Below, piece after piece: positions 47,589 to 57,781 of a stretch of 64,000 nucleotides of DNA (the stretch's first letter is position 1; the number at the start of each line of letters is the position of its first letter). Location: the NCBI GenBank assembly GCA_002255955.1, contig NKIM01000002.1, positions 206,891 to 270,890 of the forward strand, written 5' to 3'. The notes under the pieces are model-generated. The model was not told the DNA's origin. It was given only the letters and a program-made list of their open reading frames with translations, and made no database searches. A program made the translations under genes and the position numbers. Source of the DNA: Burkholderiales bacterium PBB2. Lineage in GTDB: Bacteria > Pseudomonadota > Gammaproteobacteria > Burkholderiales > Burkholderiaceae_C.

Positions 47589-48272
47589 ATGAGCGAAGCA
47601 CCGGCCCCTGAACTCCCACCCGCCCCGAATGCGCAGCCCACTGGCGCGGTGCGCCCCGGGCCTTACTTCGACCCCAGCATTCACGCCCACAGCCTGTTCG
47701 AAGACGCCCAGGCCATCTTCACTGGCGTGCTCTTCGTGTCCCTGGCTCTGATCCTGTTCGCCCAGGTCGGCCTGATGACTGGCGGCACGGCGGGTGCGGC
47801 CTTTGTGCTGCACTACGCCACCGGCATCAGCCTGGGCAAGCTGTTTTTCATCATCAACATCCCTTTCTATTGGTTTGCCTGGCAGCGCATGGGGCGCGAG
47901 TTCACACTCAAGACCTTCATCGCCATCGCCTGGCTGTCGGCGCTGACCGAGTGGTCGCCCAAGCTCTTCGCCATCGAGCGCCTGCACCCGGCCTATGCCG
48001 CCGTGCTGGGCGGCTTGCTGCTCGGCTCGGGCTGCCTGTTTCTGGCCCGGCATCGCGCCAGCCTGGGCGGCGCCACCATCGTGTCGCTTTATTTGCAGCA
48101 TGCGAAAGGCTGGCGGGCCGGCAAGGTGCAGATGGGCATCGATTGCGTGATCGTGCTGTGCGCGCTGACCGTGGTGGACCCGACCCGCGTGGCCTATTCG
48201 GTGTTGGCGGCGGTGGTGATGAACCTCTTCATCGCCGTCAATCACAAGCCGGGTCGTTACGCCGTGCTTTGA
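47589..48272 (+). CDS. YitT-family integral membrane protein
   Basis: A 227-aa inner-membrane protein with about six hydrophobic segments (IFTGVLFVSLALILFAQVGL and VLGGLLLGSGCLFLARH are clear). The YitT-type feature GGTAGAAFVLHYATGISLGK and the segment FFIINIPFYWFAW match the DUF161/YitT family. Function of the family is unknown. ATG 47589 begins MSEAPAPELPPAP, a short cytoplasmic tail. Confidence 0.85.
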   Translation: MSEAPAPELPPAPNAQPTGAVRPGPYFDPSIHAHSLFEDAQAIFTGVLFVSLALILFAQVGLMTGGTAGAAFVLHYATGISLGKLFFIINIPFYWFAWQRMGREFTLKTFIAIAWLSALTEWSPKLFAIERLHPAYAAVLGGLLLGSGCLFLARHRASLGGATIVSLYLQHAKGWRAGKVQMGIDCVIVLCALTVVDPTRVAYSVLAAVVMNLFIAVNHKPGRYAVL

Positions 48273-48358
48273 CGGGCTGCGGGCGGGGCTAGGTTCACGG
48301 CCTTCAAGTATTCTTGGCGCTTCCTCGGTTGGGGCCATCCGCCCCGGGAGCCTTGCCC

Positions 48359-50086
48359 ATGCGTCCTGTCGTCCTTCACCGTGCCCTGGCTCTGAGTGCG
48401 CTCGCGTGCAGCCTGAACCTGCAGGCCGCGGCGCCGCTGCCGGCCGACACCATTTATCTGCACGGTGATGTGGTCACCATGAACGATGCCCAGCCGCGGG
48501 CCCAGGCCCTGGCCGTGCGTGCCGGCCGCATCCAGGCGGTGGGCAGCGAGGCCGAGGTGCGCGCCCTGCAAGGCGCCAAGACCCGGGTGGTGGACCTCAA
48601 GGGTCAGGCCTTGCTGCCCGGTTTTGTCGATGCCCATGGCCATGTCTCGCTGACGGGCTTGCAGGCCGTCTCGGCCAATCTGCTGCCGCCGCCCGACGGC
48701 AAGGGCAGCAGCGTGGCCGCCATCCAGGGCCTGTTGCGCGATTACGCCAAGGGCCCGGTGGCGCGCAGCCACAAGGTCATTCTCGGCTTCGGCTATGACG
48801 AGGCGCAGCTGAAAGAGCGTCGGGCGCCCACCCGCCAGGAGCTGGACGCGGTGTCCAAAGACCTGCCCGTGATCATCATTCACCAGAGCGGCCATCTGGG
48901 CGTGCTCAACAGCAAGGCCTTGCAGCTGGCCGGCCTGAACGCCGACAGCAAGGACCCCGAAGGCGGCCACATCCAGCGGGAGGCCGATGGCAAGACGCCC
49001 AATGGTGTGCTCGAAGAAACCGCTTGGTTCAGCGCCGGCATGGGCTTGGTCCAGCCCTCGCCGCAGGACTATGCCGCCATGCTGCTGGAAGGCCAGAAGC
49101 TGTACGCCAAGTTCGGCTTCACCACCGGCCAGGACGGCCGTTCGGACGAGAACAGCAACAAGACCTGGGTGGCGCTGTCGCAGAGCGGCAAGATGTTGAT
49201 TGACCTAGTTTCTTACCCCGACATCACCTTGCCCTTCACGGCTGGCCTGATGGACCAGCCGGGCGGCTTTTGGGGCCGCGAGTACAAGGGCGGCTTCCGC
49301 ATCGGCGGCGTCAAGCTGAGCCTTGATGGCTCGCCGCAGGGAAAGACGGCCTTCCTGACCCACCCCTATCACCACCCGCCGGCTGGCAAGGCCAACGACT
49401 ACCGCGGCTACCCGGCGCTCAGCGACGAGGCCACCCAGCAAGCCGTCGATCAGGCCTATGCCAAAGGCTGGCAGCTGCTGGTGCACACCAATGGCGATGC
49501 GGCGTCCGACCAGATGCTGCGCGCCGTCGACGCGGCCACGGCCAAGTACGGCGCGGCCGACCGGCGCACGGTGATGATCCATGCCCAGACCGTGCGCGAG
49601 GACCAGCTGGATGCCATGAAGCGCCTGGCCGTGACGCCCAGCTTCTTCGGCATGCATGCCTACTACTGGGGCGACTGGCACCGCGACGAGACCCTGGGCC
49701 CGGTGCGCGGCGACCGCATCTCGCCGGCGCAATCGGCGCTGCGCCGCCAGATGATCTTCACTCAGCATCACGATGCGCCGGTGGCCTTCCCTGACGCCAT
49801 CGCCATCTTGGATGCCGTGGTCAACCGCCGCACCCGCAGTGGCGACATCCTGGGCCCGGACCAGCGCCTGCCGGTCGAGGTGGCGCTCAAGTCCATCACC
49901 TTGTGGGCCGCTTGGCAGCATTTCGAGGAGGCGAACAAGGGCTCGCTGGAAGTGGGCAAGCTGGCCGATCTGGTGGTCTTGTCCAAGAACCCGCTGACGG
50001 TGCCGCCGGCCCAGCTGCGCAGCATCCAGGTGCGCGAGACCATCAAGGCCGGCCGCAGCATTTACCGCGCGCCGGCGGCCCGCTGA
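48359..50086 (+). CDS. Exported amidohydrolase (YtcJ-like)
   Basis: A 575-aa metal-dependent hydrolase with signal peptide (ALSALACSLNLQAAA). The metal site HxH is in FVDAHGHVSLTG, later His in HTNGDAASDQ and MIHAQTVRED. The fold closes with KLADLVVLSKNP, the usual ending. Members of this YtcJ-like group hydrolyse amide bonds in small molecules; the substrate is unknown. It is followed 1 bp later by an unusual TTG-starting gene. Confidence 0.9.
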   Translation: MRPVVLHRALALSALACSLNLQAAAPLPADTIYLHGDVVTMNDAQPRAQALAVRAGRIQAVGSEAEVRALQGAKTRVVDLKGQALLPGFVDAHGHVSLTGLQAVSANLLPPPDGKGSSVAAIQGLLRDYAKGPVARSHKVILGFGYDEAQLKERRAPTRQELDAVSKDLPVIIIHQSGHLGVLNSKALQLAGLNADSKDPEGGHIQREADGKTPNGVLEETAWFSAGMGLVQPSPQDYAAMLLEGQKLYAKFGFTTGQDGRSDENSNKTWVALSQSGKMLIDLVSYPDITLPFTAGLMDQPGGFWGREYKGGFRIGGVKLSLDGSPQGKTAFLTHPYHHPPAGKANDYRGYPALSDEATQQAVDQAYAKGWQLLVHTNGDAASDQMLRAVDAATAKYGAADRRTVMIHAQTVREDQLDAMKRLAVTPSFFGMHAYYWGDWHRDETLGPVRGDRISPAQSALRRQMIFTQHHDAPVAFPDAIAILDAVVNRRTRSGDILGPDQRLPVEVALKSITLWAAWQHFEEANKGSLEVGKLADLVVLSKNPLTVPPAQLRSIQVRETIKAGRSIYRAPAAR

Positions 50087-50087
50087 C

Positions 50088-50795
50088 TTGCGCGCGGCTC
50101 GCCATCCCGAGGCAGCCACCGTCCAGGCGCTGTACTACGGCGCCCGGCGGCGCCGCATGTTTCGCATCGGCACCTATCTGGCCCTGATCCGGGCCATGGC
50201 GGTGGGCGAGCTGGTGCAGGTGTTCTACAGCCACAGCGAGCTGCTGCCCCGCACCCAGGCGCGCCTGGCTCGCACGCGCAACACCTTGCGCGAGCTGATC
50301 TGTCATGGCCTGGGCTCGCCGCAAGGCCAGGCGGCGCTGCAGCGCTTGCGCGCCGCCCATGCGCCGGTGCAGGCCGAGGCCGACGATTTTCGCTATGTGC
50401 TGGCGCTCTTCATGCTGGAGCCCCTGCGCTGGAACGCCGCCCACGGTGGCACGCCGCTGAGCGAGGCAGAGCAGACCCTGTTGCTGGATTTCTGGGCCCA
50501 GGTGGGCGAGGCCATGGGCATTCCCGAGGTTCGCCTGAGCCCGGCGCGGTGGCTGGAATTTCAGCAGCGCTATGAGGCGCAGCACTGGCGATTCACGCCC
50601 GAGGGCCAGCGCCTGGCCTCGGCCTGTCTGCAGGAGGTGGTGACGCTGTCTTTGCCGCGCGGCAGCCGGTCCTTGTTCCGGCAGCTGATGCGGGTCAGCA
50701 TGGACCCGGCCTTGGCGGCGCTGCTGCAGCTGCCCGTCGCGGCAGGGCCGGTCGCCTGGGCCTTGCGCGGCTGGCTGCGCTGGACCACGACTTGA
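50088..50795 (+). CDS. Conserved protein, possibly MpaB/rubber-oxygenase-like (DUF2236)
   Basis: Up to 235 aa, starting at TTG 50088 directly after the previous stop; the true start could be at a later codon. RTRNTLRELICHGLGSPQGQ followed by RLRAAHAPVQAEADDFRYV and LEPLRWNAAHG resemble the haem-binding, all-helical MpaB/DUF2236 oxygenase family. Conserved His and Arg residues are present but no haem ligand is sure. A cytoplasmic protein with a basic C-terminal tail. Confidence in the family is moderate. Confidence 0.55.
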   Translation: MRAARHPEAATVQALYYGARRRRMFRIGTYLALIRAMAVGELVQVFYSHSELLPRTQARLARTRNTLRELICHGLGSPQGQAALQRLRAAHAPVQAEADDFRYVLALFMLEPLRWNAAHGGTPLSEAEQTLLLDFWAQVGEAMGIPEVRLSPARWLEFQQRYEAQHWRFTPEGQRLASACLQEVVTLSLPRGSRSLFRQLMRVSMDPALAALLQLPVAAGPVAWALRGWLRWTTT

Positions 50796-50826
50796 TTGGC
50801 CGAGCTGAGCCCGTCTGAATCGGGCG

Positions 50827-51600
50827 TCAGCTGAAGTAGCGCTGGCGCAGCCGGGCGTAGCGGCCGTCGCGGCGCAGCTGGTCGAGCGCCGCCTGCAGGG
50901 CGAGCACCACGCGATCGTCGCTGTCCGGATGCAGGCCGTACCAGTAGCTGCGGCGCGCGTCCAGCTCCAGCAAAGGGCGCAGGGTTCGATAGTCCAGGCG
51001 CAGCTGGTGCAGCTGCCAGGCGGCAGCCCAGTCCAGCATCACCATCAGGTCCATGCGGCGCGCCAGCAGCTTGCGCAGATTGCTGCCGTCGTCGAGCGCC
51101 AGCTCCAGCGTCTCGCCCGCGAGCAAACCCTCTTCTTGCAAGCGCCGGGCCGCGGCGGACTCTCGCACCACGCCCACCTTCATGCCTTGCTGCAGGCGGC
51201 GCAGATCGCTGACCTGCTTGAGCTCCGGCAGGTCCTCGCGCTGGCGCAGGCCGTAGACGATGATGCGGCGCTCGCTGATCGGCCCGACCCAGCGGTACTG
51301 CCGCTCGCGTTCGGGCAGGCGTGTGAGGGAGAACAGGATGCTGTTGTCTTGTGCCGCTGCGGCCTGAACGGCGCGGCGCCAGGGCTGGACGTTGATGTCC
51401 AGGCTCAGCTGAGCCTGTGCGGCCATCAGTTGCAGCAGCTCGCTGCTGAAGCCGGCGGGCTGGCCCGCCGCGTCCTGAAAGTTCAGCGGCGGCAAGTGCT
51501 CGGTGAACGCCACCAGGGGCCCAGCAAGGCCGGGCTTGGCCAAGGCCCAGGGGCTGAAGCCGGCGGCCAGGCCGGCCAGGGCCCACTCACGGCGCCGCAT
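50827..51600 (-). CDS. Orphan periplasmic binding protein with possible Tat signal
   Basis: A 257-aa family-3-like solute-binding protein. The N-terminus MRRREWALAGLAAGFSPWALA has a twin-arginine-like start. The mature part (AFTEHLPPLNFQDAAGQPAG) and the segment RIIVYGLRQREDLPEL match ligand-binding domains of the PBP type II fold. No transport genes adjoin it. It resembles the proteins at 7099-7926 and 62948-63775 in size and layout. Ligand unknown. Confidence 0.8.
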   Translation of the reverse strand: MRRREWALAGLAAGFSPWALAKPGLAGPLVAFTEHLPPLNFQDAAGQPAGFSSELLQLMAAQAQLSLDINVQPWRRAVQAAAAQDNSILFSLTRLPERERQYRWVGPISERRIIVYGLRQREDLPELKQVSDLRRLQQGMKVGVVRESAAARRLQEEGLLAGETLELALDDGSNLRKLLARRMDLMVMLDWAAAWQLHQLRLDYRTLRPLLELDARRSYWYGLHPDSDDRVVLALQAALDQLRRDGRYARLRQRYFS

Positions 51601-51710
51601 GGCGGCTCAGCTGTGAAGGCCCGGACGGGCATGCCATCGATGGATCCATGTGCTTGGCCCCTGTACTGCAAAGCGCAAAGTCTAGGTGCATCGGCCTGCC
51701 GGAATGCCGC

Positions 51711-52115
51711 TCACATCGGCGACGGCGTGCCGGCCATGCGGTCATATTTGACGAAGAACTGGCGCGCCTTGGCCACCAGCTGCGCCTCGGTCGGGTGGTC
51801 CACGGTTTCGTAGGCCACGATGTGCTTGGCGATCTGCGGGCGGTGCTTGTCGGCGTAGTGCTTGAAGTCGCTTTGTGCGGTGCTCGATCCGACCACCAGC
51901 ACTTCCTCGATGCCTTTCAGCGCCTCGCAGACTTCGCCGAAGAACTCATGCTCGCTGCGCACGGCGCTGCCGTGTTGCTTGGTGTGGTGGCTGTGGGCCT
52001 TGATCTTCTCGGCCTGCACATGTTCGGCGTCGAACTGCAAAACCTTGGCCTGTTGATGGTCGAGCCAGACCACGGCGTGGAAGGTGGTGGTGTGCGAGGT
52101 GGTTGTGGAAGTCAT
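51711..52115 (-). CDS. Small 'translational machinery protein'-type protein
   Basis: A 134-aa cytoplasmic protein: TTFHAVVWLDHQQAKVLQFD at the start, a His-rich stretch (AHSHHTKQHGS), FFGEVCEALKGIEEVLVVGS and YETVDHPTEAQLVAKARQFF at the end. This pattern is found in Burkholderiales proteins named 'translational machinery protein' and resembles an eRF1 domain. AAGGA precedes ATG 52115. The gene lies 179 bp behind a DksA-like gene in the same direction. True function unknown. Confidence 0.75.
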   Translation of the reverse strand: MTSTTTSHTTTFHAVVWLDHQQAKVLQFDAEHVQAEKIKAHSHHTKQHGSAVRSEHEFFGEVCEALKGIEEVLVVGSSTAQSDFKHYADKHRPQIAKHIVAYETVDHPTEAQLVAKARQFFVKYDRMAGTPSPM

Positions 52116-52294
52116 GTCTTGGGTCCTTGTTCGTGATGGAGTGAAAGATTCGAGGTCAGGGAAGAAGAACAGCGAAAGGCGCCGCAACGACGGTTCCCGA
52201 GCTTGGTGGCATGTCGGGTGGCGGTCTGTCCGCTCGCGCACCAGCTGAGATCCGGGTGCACCTGCCGTTTGACTGGCGTCATTCGTTGGGTGCT

Positions 52295-52690
52295 TCAGTG
52301 CAGATGGGCTGGCGCACCCTCGTGTTGTGTCTGGCATTGCAGGCAGCGCCCACTGGCTGGGCGGGCCAGAAGCCGGGCAAAGGCTATTGCCTCGCCGCAG
52401 TCCTGGCAAAGACCGAAGTCCTCGTGATCCAGGGCCCCCAGGGCGGCGATCAGCTCGCGCAGCGATTGCAGGGTCTGGTCGCTGCGCGCCAGATCGACTT
52501 CGCGGCTGGCATCCAGCGCCGGCTCACGCTGGCTGTTGCCATCGCCGTCCTGCAGCAAGGCTTCGCGCGCATGCTCGACCCGGCTCAGCGCACCCAGCTG
52601 TCCGTCGAGTTCACGTTCCAGCTCGCGCTGCTGGCGCAGCAGTTCCTCGCGCAGCTGTTGAATCTGGGTGGCGTTGAGGCGTGGCGTCAT
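52295..52690 (-). CDS. DksA/TraR-family zinc-finger protein
   Basis: A 131-aa protein with a long coiled coil (QLREELLRQQRELERELDG) followed by the C4 zinc finger CQDCGEAIAFARLLARPASG with a second CLQC pair. Such proteins bind the secondary channel of RNA polymerase and alter initiation at stress and ribosomal promoters with ppGpp. The two acidic residues expected at the coiled-coil tip of true DksA could not be assigned with certainty, so it is called DksA-like. AGGAG lies seven bases before ATG 52690. Confidence 0.88.
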   Translation of the reverse strand: MTPRLNATQIQQLREELLRQQRELERELDGQLGALSRVEHAREALLQDGDGNSQREPALDASREVDLARSDQTLQSLRELIAALGALDHEDFGLCQDCGEAIAFARLLARPASGRCLQCQTQHEGAPAHLH

Positions 52691-52934
52691 GGCGATCTCC
52701 TTGATGCCATCTTGGCAGTCTGGAGTTCGGCGGTGTTGACCTGGCTCAAGCCATGTGCAGGCGCCTAACTTCGACCCCGGGACGGCCAAACTCCCCCAAA
52801 AGAGGGGGTCGCTGTGCGCATGGCATCTCGTACCATCGCGCCCGTTTGTAAAAAGTAGTAACGAGCCGAGGTGCGAGTGCGGGCCAACCGCAGCTGAGCC
52901 TCGCCGACAAGAGACTCTACGAGGGAAACAATCC

Positions 52935-55310
52935 ATGATGAAACCATCTCGCATGGCCGAGCGCGTGACGCGTTGGGCTTTGGCGCCAGGCCTGGCGCTG
53001 GTTCTGACCGCCTGCGGTGGCGGCGGCAGTTCGGAACCCCCTGCGCCCCCGCCGGTGCCACCCACGCCGGTGCCCGAGACCTTGAGCATCACCGCCCCCA
53101 CGGTGGGTGACATCGCCGAGCCCACCGCCTTCGGCAACAGCGCCGCCACCGTGAGCAAACTGTCCTACAGCTGGGACTTTGGCGACGGCACCGCCGTCAG
53201 CACCGAGGCCGCGCCCAAACACCTGTTCGCCAAGCCGGGCGACTATGAAGTGAAGCTGCGCGTCAGCAACGAGGCGGGCCAGTTCAAGGAAGTCAAGACC
53301 ACCATCTCGGTCAACAACCAGGCGGCCGTGCGCGGCCTGGAGTGCACCGGCACCCTGGATACGGGCTGGTGCTGGCAGGCGCCACGGCCGACCGGCCACG
53401 CCCTGAGCTCGATCACCTTCGCCACCGCCACCACGGGCTGGCGCGTCGGCGCTTACGGTGAAATCTTCAAGACCGTCGATGGCGGGCAAACCTGGGCGCG
53501 TCAACGCAGCGGCGTGAACGCGGACCTGCAAGAAGTGGTCTTTGTCGATGACAAGATCGGCTGGGTCCGTGGTGCGAACAGCACGCTGCTGAGCACCCGC
53601 GATGGTGGCAGCACCTGGACGGCGGTGGCAGCCCCTTGGCAGTTTGACAACGACAGCGGCAAGCTGTCCATCCTGGCTGATGGCAGCCTGCAGTACAACG
53701 CCTACGGGACGATCTACCTCAGCGCCGATGCTGGCAAAACTTGGAACACGAGCACGGGCACGGGCAACGCCTTGGTCGGTACGGCCGGTGGCGCCTACCT
53801 CAGCCTGTCCGGCGATAAGCTGGTGCGCTACAGCAGCATCAAGGCCACGGCAGTCGATGTGCTGCAACTCAAGGACACCGACGGAAGCTCTTTCTACGGT
53901 TACAGCACCTCGATCAATCCGGTCGGCGACAAGACGGTGATCGTGCGGGCCCGTAATTTCGGCAGCTGGGATCCGGTCACCTACCAGTATGTCTATCGAC
54001 AAGCCCTGTGGCGCAGCGATGACGCAGGCCTGACCTGGTCGCGCCTGGCCATCACGGGCCTCGGCAATGATTCCGACGCCTTGCAGCTGCGTGCTTTGGA
54101 TGGCGCCGCCAAGACCTTGGTCGGCCAGATGGGTGGCGTGCTGTACCGCTCCGAAGATGGCGGCGCCAGCTGGGCGCAAGCCTCGCCGGTCGGTGCCTAC
54201 GGTCTGCGCACCGTCTTTGCTCAAGGCACCCGCCTCTACGCCCAATGGGATGCGGTCCTTCGTTACAGCGATGACTTGGGCCGCAGCTGGAAGGATCTGA
54301 GTCTGCCGGCGGTGTTCAAGTCCAACAGCTACTCCTCCTACCTGGCCTTCCGCGAAGCCGGCGCTGCCTTGATGCTGGTCGACAGCGAGCGTGGCAGCTA
54401 TGTCAGCCTGGACAAGGGTGCCAGCTGGGTGCTCGTGCGCGAGGGCAACGCCAGCCCCCAGGGTTCCCCGCATTCGGTGGCCTTCCGCGATGCCAAGAAC
54501 GGTGCCATGGTCAACACCCGTGGTGAGCTGTATCAGAGCGCCGATGGCGGCAAGACCTGGGCGCTCAAGCGCTCGGACCTGGGTAGCAACAACTACTACC
54601 CTTACAGCGCTGCGCGCCTGCAGTTCCTGAGCGCCAAGACGGGTTACCTGCTGAGCCTGGATCGTCGTCTCTACAAGACGTCGGACGGTGGCGAGAACTG
54701 GGCCTCGGGCTTGGGCAGCACCTTGTGGACCGGCATGGGCTTCACCGATGAGAGCAAGGGCTGGGCCCGTAGCGACGGTGGCAAGTTCTGGCTGACCCGT
54801 GATGGCAGCAGCAACTGGACCGAGCTGCCCCAGCCGAGTTTTACGCTGACGGATATCCGCGTCGAAGCCGGAACGGCCTTGACCGCGGTGGGCAGCGGTG
54901 GCGCCATTGCCCAGAGCAGCGACGACGGCAAGACCTGGGCCTTGCGCTACACCGGCTTGCGCGAAACGCTGAACCGCGTGTATTCGCTCGATGGCAAGAC
55001 CTACTGGGCCATCGGCGCCGCCGGTACCGTGCTGCGCTCCGACGATGCTGGCGTGAGCTGGACCAAGCAGCTGGTGCCTGTGCCTTCGCAGGCCGGCCTG
55101 CTCGACATCCAGTTCCTGGATGCCAAGAACGGCTGGATCGTCGGTGAGCAAGGCACCATTCTGGTGACCCGCGACGGTGGCAAGACCTGGACCCCGCAGG
55201 CTTCTGGCACTCGCAAGACCTTGCACTCGGTGCAGGTCGTGGACATCCGCACCGGCTGGATCGTCGGCGCCGAAGGCACCTTGCTGGCCACCGGATCGGG
55301 CGGCAACTGA
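52935..55310 (+). CDS. PKD-domain lipoprotein with Ycf48/BNR-type propeller repeats
   Basis: A 791-aa lipoprotein: lipobox LTAC followed by GGGG and a Pro-rich linker ([14 protein letters not shown]). A PKD domain ([20 protein letters not shown], about residues 70-130) comes next, and then many Ycf48/BNR-type blades such as [40 protein letters not shown] and [20 protein letters not shown]. The total of about twelve blades suggests two propellers. GAGGGA lies nine bases before ATG 52935. Ycf48 proteins assist photosystem II assembly, but in non-phototrophs the related proteins have unknown envelope roles. Carbohydrate or protein binding is possible. Confidence 0.85.
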   Translation: MMKPSRMAERVTRWALAPGLALVLTACGGGGSSEPPAPPPVPPTPVPETLSITAPTVGDIAEPTAFGNSAATVSKLSYSWDFGDGTAVSTEAAPKHLFAKPGDYEVKLRVSNEAGQFKEVKTTISVNNQAAVRGLECTGTLDTGWCWQAPRPTGHALSSITFATATTGWRVGAYGEIFKTVDGGQTWARQRSGVNADLQEVVFVDDKIGWVRGANSTLLSTRDGGSTWTAVAAPWQFDNDSGKLSILADGSLQYNAYGTIYLSADAGKTWNTSTGTGNALVGTAGGAYLSLSGDKLVRYSSIKATAVDVLQLKDTDGSSFYGYSTSINPVGDKTVIVRARNFGSWDPVTYQYVYRQALWRSDDAGLTWSRLAITGLGNDSDALQLRALDGAAKTLVGQMGGVLYRSEDGGASWAQASPVGAYGLRTVFAQGTRLYAQWDAVLRYSDDLGRSWKDLSLPAVFKSNSYSSYLAFREAGAALMLVDSERGSYVSLDKGASWVLVREGNASPQGSPHSVAFRDAKNGAMVNTRGELYQSADGGKTWALKRSDLGSNNYYPYSAARLQFLSAKTGYLLSLDRRLYKTSDGGENWASGLGSTLWTGMGFTDESKGWARSDGGKFWLTRDGSSNWTELPQPSFTLTDIRVEAGTALTAVGSGGAIAQSSDDGKTWALRYTGLRETLNRVYSLDGKTYWAIGAAGTVLRSDDAGVSWTKQLVPVPSQAGLLDIQFLDAKNGWIVGEQGTILVTRDGGKTWTPQASGTRKTLHSVQVVDIRTGWIVGAEGTLLATGSGGN

Positions 55311-55343
55311 GATTGGATGTTTGAGCCGGCTCCACGGAGCTGA

Positions 55344-55378
55344 AGGCCGAGGCGCTGCAGGGCGCCTCGGCCTTTCTT
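55344..55378 (+). terminator. Terminator after the PKD/Ycf48 lipoprotein
   Basis: A 13-bp GC-rich stem (AAGGCCGAGGCGC and complement) with a 5-nt loop, followed by TTTCTTGTTTCT. It lies 34 bp after the stop. Confidence 0.8.
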
Positions 55379-55473
55379 GTTTCTGGATGCCGCCTGCAGC
55401 TCGCCGCCACGGGCATGGGAAAATCGGTGGCTTCCCCAGTCTTTGGCACGGGTCTGTCCGGCCCTCAAACCCC

Positions 55474-56562
55474 ATGTCTTCTTCTTTCTCCTCCTCCTCG
55501 TCTTCCTCTGCCTCGCCCCCGTACACGGTCAGCGATTTCGATTTCGAACTGCCGCCCGAGCTGATCGCCCAGCATCCGGCGGCTGAGCGCAGCGGCTCGC
55601 GCCTGCTCGATGGCCGCAGCGACACACCGGTGGACCGCGTGTTCCGCGAGCTGCCCGATCTGCTCAACCCCGGCGACCTGCTGGTCTTCAACAACACCAA
55701 GGTGATCAAGGCGCGCATGTACGGCGCCAAGGCGACCGGCGGCTCGGTCGAGGCGCTGATCGAGCGGGTGCTTCCTGGCACCTTGGAGGTCTGGGCCCAT
55801 GTGCGGGCCAGCAAATCACCCAAACCGGGCACGTGGATTCGCTTCAACGAGGCCTTTGATGCCGAGGTGCTGGGCCGCTGCGGCCCCGACGGCGGCATGT
55901 TCCATCTGCGCTTTCCCAGCGACCCCTTTGCCCTGCTGGAGCAGCATGGTCATGTGCCGCTGCCGCCTTACATCGAGCATGCCGACGAGGCCGACGATGT
56001 GCGCCGCTACCAGACCGTGTTCGCCCGTGAGCCCGGCGCCGTGGCCGCGCCGACCGCCGCCCTGCATTTCGACGAAGCCCTGCTGGCCCGCATGAGCGAG
56101 CGCGGCATCGCCACGGCCCATGTCACCTTGCATGTCGGCGCCGGCACCTTCCAGCCAGTGCGCGTCGAGCAGTTGAGCGAGCACAAGATGCACAGCGAGT
56201 GGTTCGAGGTGCCGGCCGAGACCGAGGCCGCCGTGGCCGCCTGCCGGGCGCGCGGCGGCCGGGTGGTGGCCGTGGGCACGACCACGCTGCGGGCGCTGGA
56301 ATCGGCCGCGCAAGGCGGCACGCTGCTGGCCGGGGCGCGCGAGACCGAGATCTTCATCACCCCGGGTTTCAACTTCCGCGTGGTCGACAGCCTGGTCACC
56401 AACTTCCACCTGCCCAAGAGCACCTTGATGATGCTGGTCAGCGCCCTGGCCGGCCATGGGCGGGTGATGGCGCTCTACCGCCACGCGATTGCGCAGCGCT
56501 ACCGCTTCTTCAGCTACGGCGACGCCATGCTTTTGCAACGCAGCGCCGATAATGCCGCTTAA
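55474..56562 (+). CDS. queA: S-adenosylmethionine:tRNA ribosyltransferase-isomerase
   Basis: QueA makes epoxyqueuosine in tRNA from preQ1 and the ribosyl part of SAM. The 362-aa protein has the N-terminal [20 protein letters not shown], the motif [25 protein letters not shown], and [15 protein letters not shown] with HSEW, normal for the family. The N-terminus is unusual: a stretch of about 12 serines encoded by TCT/TCC triplets lies between ATG 55474 and the first conserved residue. No other start is available, so the Ser tract is probably translated. It is upstream of an aminotransferase gene in the same direction (25 bp). Confidence 0.96.
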   Translation: MSSSFSSSSSSSASPPYTVSDFDFELPPELIAQHPAAERSGSRLLDGRSDTPVDRVFRELPDLLNPGDLLVFNNTKVIKARMYGAKATGGSVEALIERVLPGTLEVWAHVRASKSPKPGTWIRFNEAFDAEVLGRCGPDGGMFHLRFPSDPFALLEQHGHVPLPPYIEHADEADDVRRYQTVFAREPGAVAAPTAALHFDEALLARMSERGIATAHVTLHVGAGTFQPVRVEQLSEHKMHSEWFEVPAETEAAVAACRARGGRVVAVGTTTLRALESAAQGGTLLAGARETEIFITPGFNFRVVDSLVTNFHLPKSTLMMLVSALAGHGRVMALYRHAIAQRYRFFSYGDAMLLQRSADNAA

Positions 56563-56587
56563 TTTCTTGCCCTTGGAGTGATGCACC

Positions 56588-57781
56588 ATGTTCCAGCACG
56601 TTGACGCCTACGCCGGCGACCCGATCCTGAGCCTCAACGAGGCCTTCCAGAAGGACAGCCGCCCGGGCAAGATCAATCTGTCCATTGGCATCTACTTCGA
56701 CGACGAAGGCCGCATCCCCATGCTGGATTCGGTCCGCCGTGCCGAGCTGGCCGTGGTGGCCGACGCCGGCGCCCGCCCCTATCTGCCCATGGAAGGCGCG
56801 GCCAATTTCCGCAGTGCCGTGCAAGGCCTGCTCTTCGGTGAAAACCACCCGGCGCGCGCCGAAGGTCGCATCGTCACCATCCAGAGCGTGGGCTCCAGCG
56901 GTGGCCTCAAGGTCGGTGCTGATTTCATCAAGCGCTACTTCCCGGCCAGCGCCATCTATGTGTCCGACCCGACCTGGGACAATCACCGTGCGGTGTTCGA
57001 AGGCTCCGGCATCGAGGTCAAGACCTACCCGTATTACGACGCCGCCACCGGCGGTGTGCGCTTTGCGGACATGCTGGCAGCCATCCGCGCCCTGCCGGCC
57101 AAGAGCGTGGTGCTGCTGCACGCCTGCTGCCACAACCCGACCGGCGTGGACCTCAGCCCCATGCAGTGGGACGAGCTGATCCCGGTGCTGAAAGAGCGCG
57201 AGCTGCTGCCCTTCCTGGACCTGGCCTACCAGGGCTATGGCGACGGCATCGACGAAGACGCCTTTGCCATCCGCGCCATGCTGGACGCCGGCCTGTCCTT
57301 CTTCGTCGCCAACAGCTTCTCCAAGAGCATGAGCTTGTACGGCGAGCGCTGCGGCGCGCTCAGCGTGGTCTGCCCCGATGCGGCCCAGGCCGCCCTGGTG
57401 CTGGGTCAGATGAAGTTCATGATCCGCCGCAACTATTCCAACCCGCCGCTGCACGGCGGCCAGATCGTCGCCCGCGTGCTCAGCGACCCGCAGCTGCGCA
57501 GCCTCTGGGAAGGCGAAGTGACCGAGATGCGTGAGCGCATCCACGCCATGCGCAACGCTTTGTACGAGGTGCTGACGGCCAAGCTGCCGGGCCGCAACTT
57601 CGACTACTTCCTGACCCAGCGCGGCATGTTCAGCTACACCGGCCTGACCGCCGCCCAGGTGGACCGTCTGAAGGACGAGTTCGGCGTCTACCTGGTGCGC
57701 TCGGGCCGCATGTGCGTGGCTGGCCTGAACAACAAGAACGTCGAGGCCACGGCCAGCGCCATGGCCGCTGTGCTGGCTTGA
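56588..57781 (+). CDS. Aspartate/aromatic amino-acid aminotransferase (class I)
   Basis: A 397-aa PLP enzyme of the AspC/TyrB group: [18 protein letters not shown] at the start, [14 protein letters not shown] (Asn and Pro of the cofactor site), [12 protein letters not shown] (Asp and Tyr), [16 protein letters not shown] (Schiff-base Lys) and [13 protein letters not shown] with the substrate Arg-type pattern. It should transfer amino groups between aspartate or aromatic amino acids and 2-oxoglutarate. GGAG lies before ATG 56588. The end overlaps the TTG start of the next gene. Confidence 0.94.
   Translation: MFQHVDAYAGDPILSLNEAFQKDSRPGKINLSIGIYFDDEGRIPMLDSVRRAELAVVADAGARPYLPMEGAANFRSAVQGLLFGENHPARAEGRIVTIQSVGSSGGLKVGADFIKRYFPASAIYVSDPTWDNHRAVFEGSGIEVKTYPYYDAATGGVRFADMLAAIRALPAKSVVLLHACCHNPTGVDLSPMQWDELIPVLKERELLPFLDLAYQGYGDGIDEDAFAIRAMLDAGLSFFVANSFSKSMSLYGERCGALSVVCPDAAQAALVLGQMKFMIRRNYSNPPLHGGQIVARVLSDPQLRSLWEGEVTEMRERIHAMRNALYEVLTAKLPGRNFDYFLTQRGMFSYTGLTAAQVDRLKDEFGVYLVRSGRMCVAGLNNKNVEATASAMAAVLA

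Noticed and set aside
52790..52810. CCCCC/GGGGG hairpin upstream of the PKD lipoprotein
   Set aside because: Only five base pairs and no T tract on the useful strand; too weak to call a terminator.
52917..55898. 993-residue minus-strand frame opposite the PKD/Ycf48 lipoprotein and queA
   Set aside because: It spans two good genes on the other strand and lacks any conserved motif.
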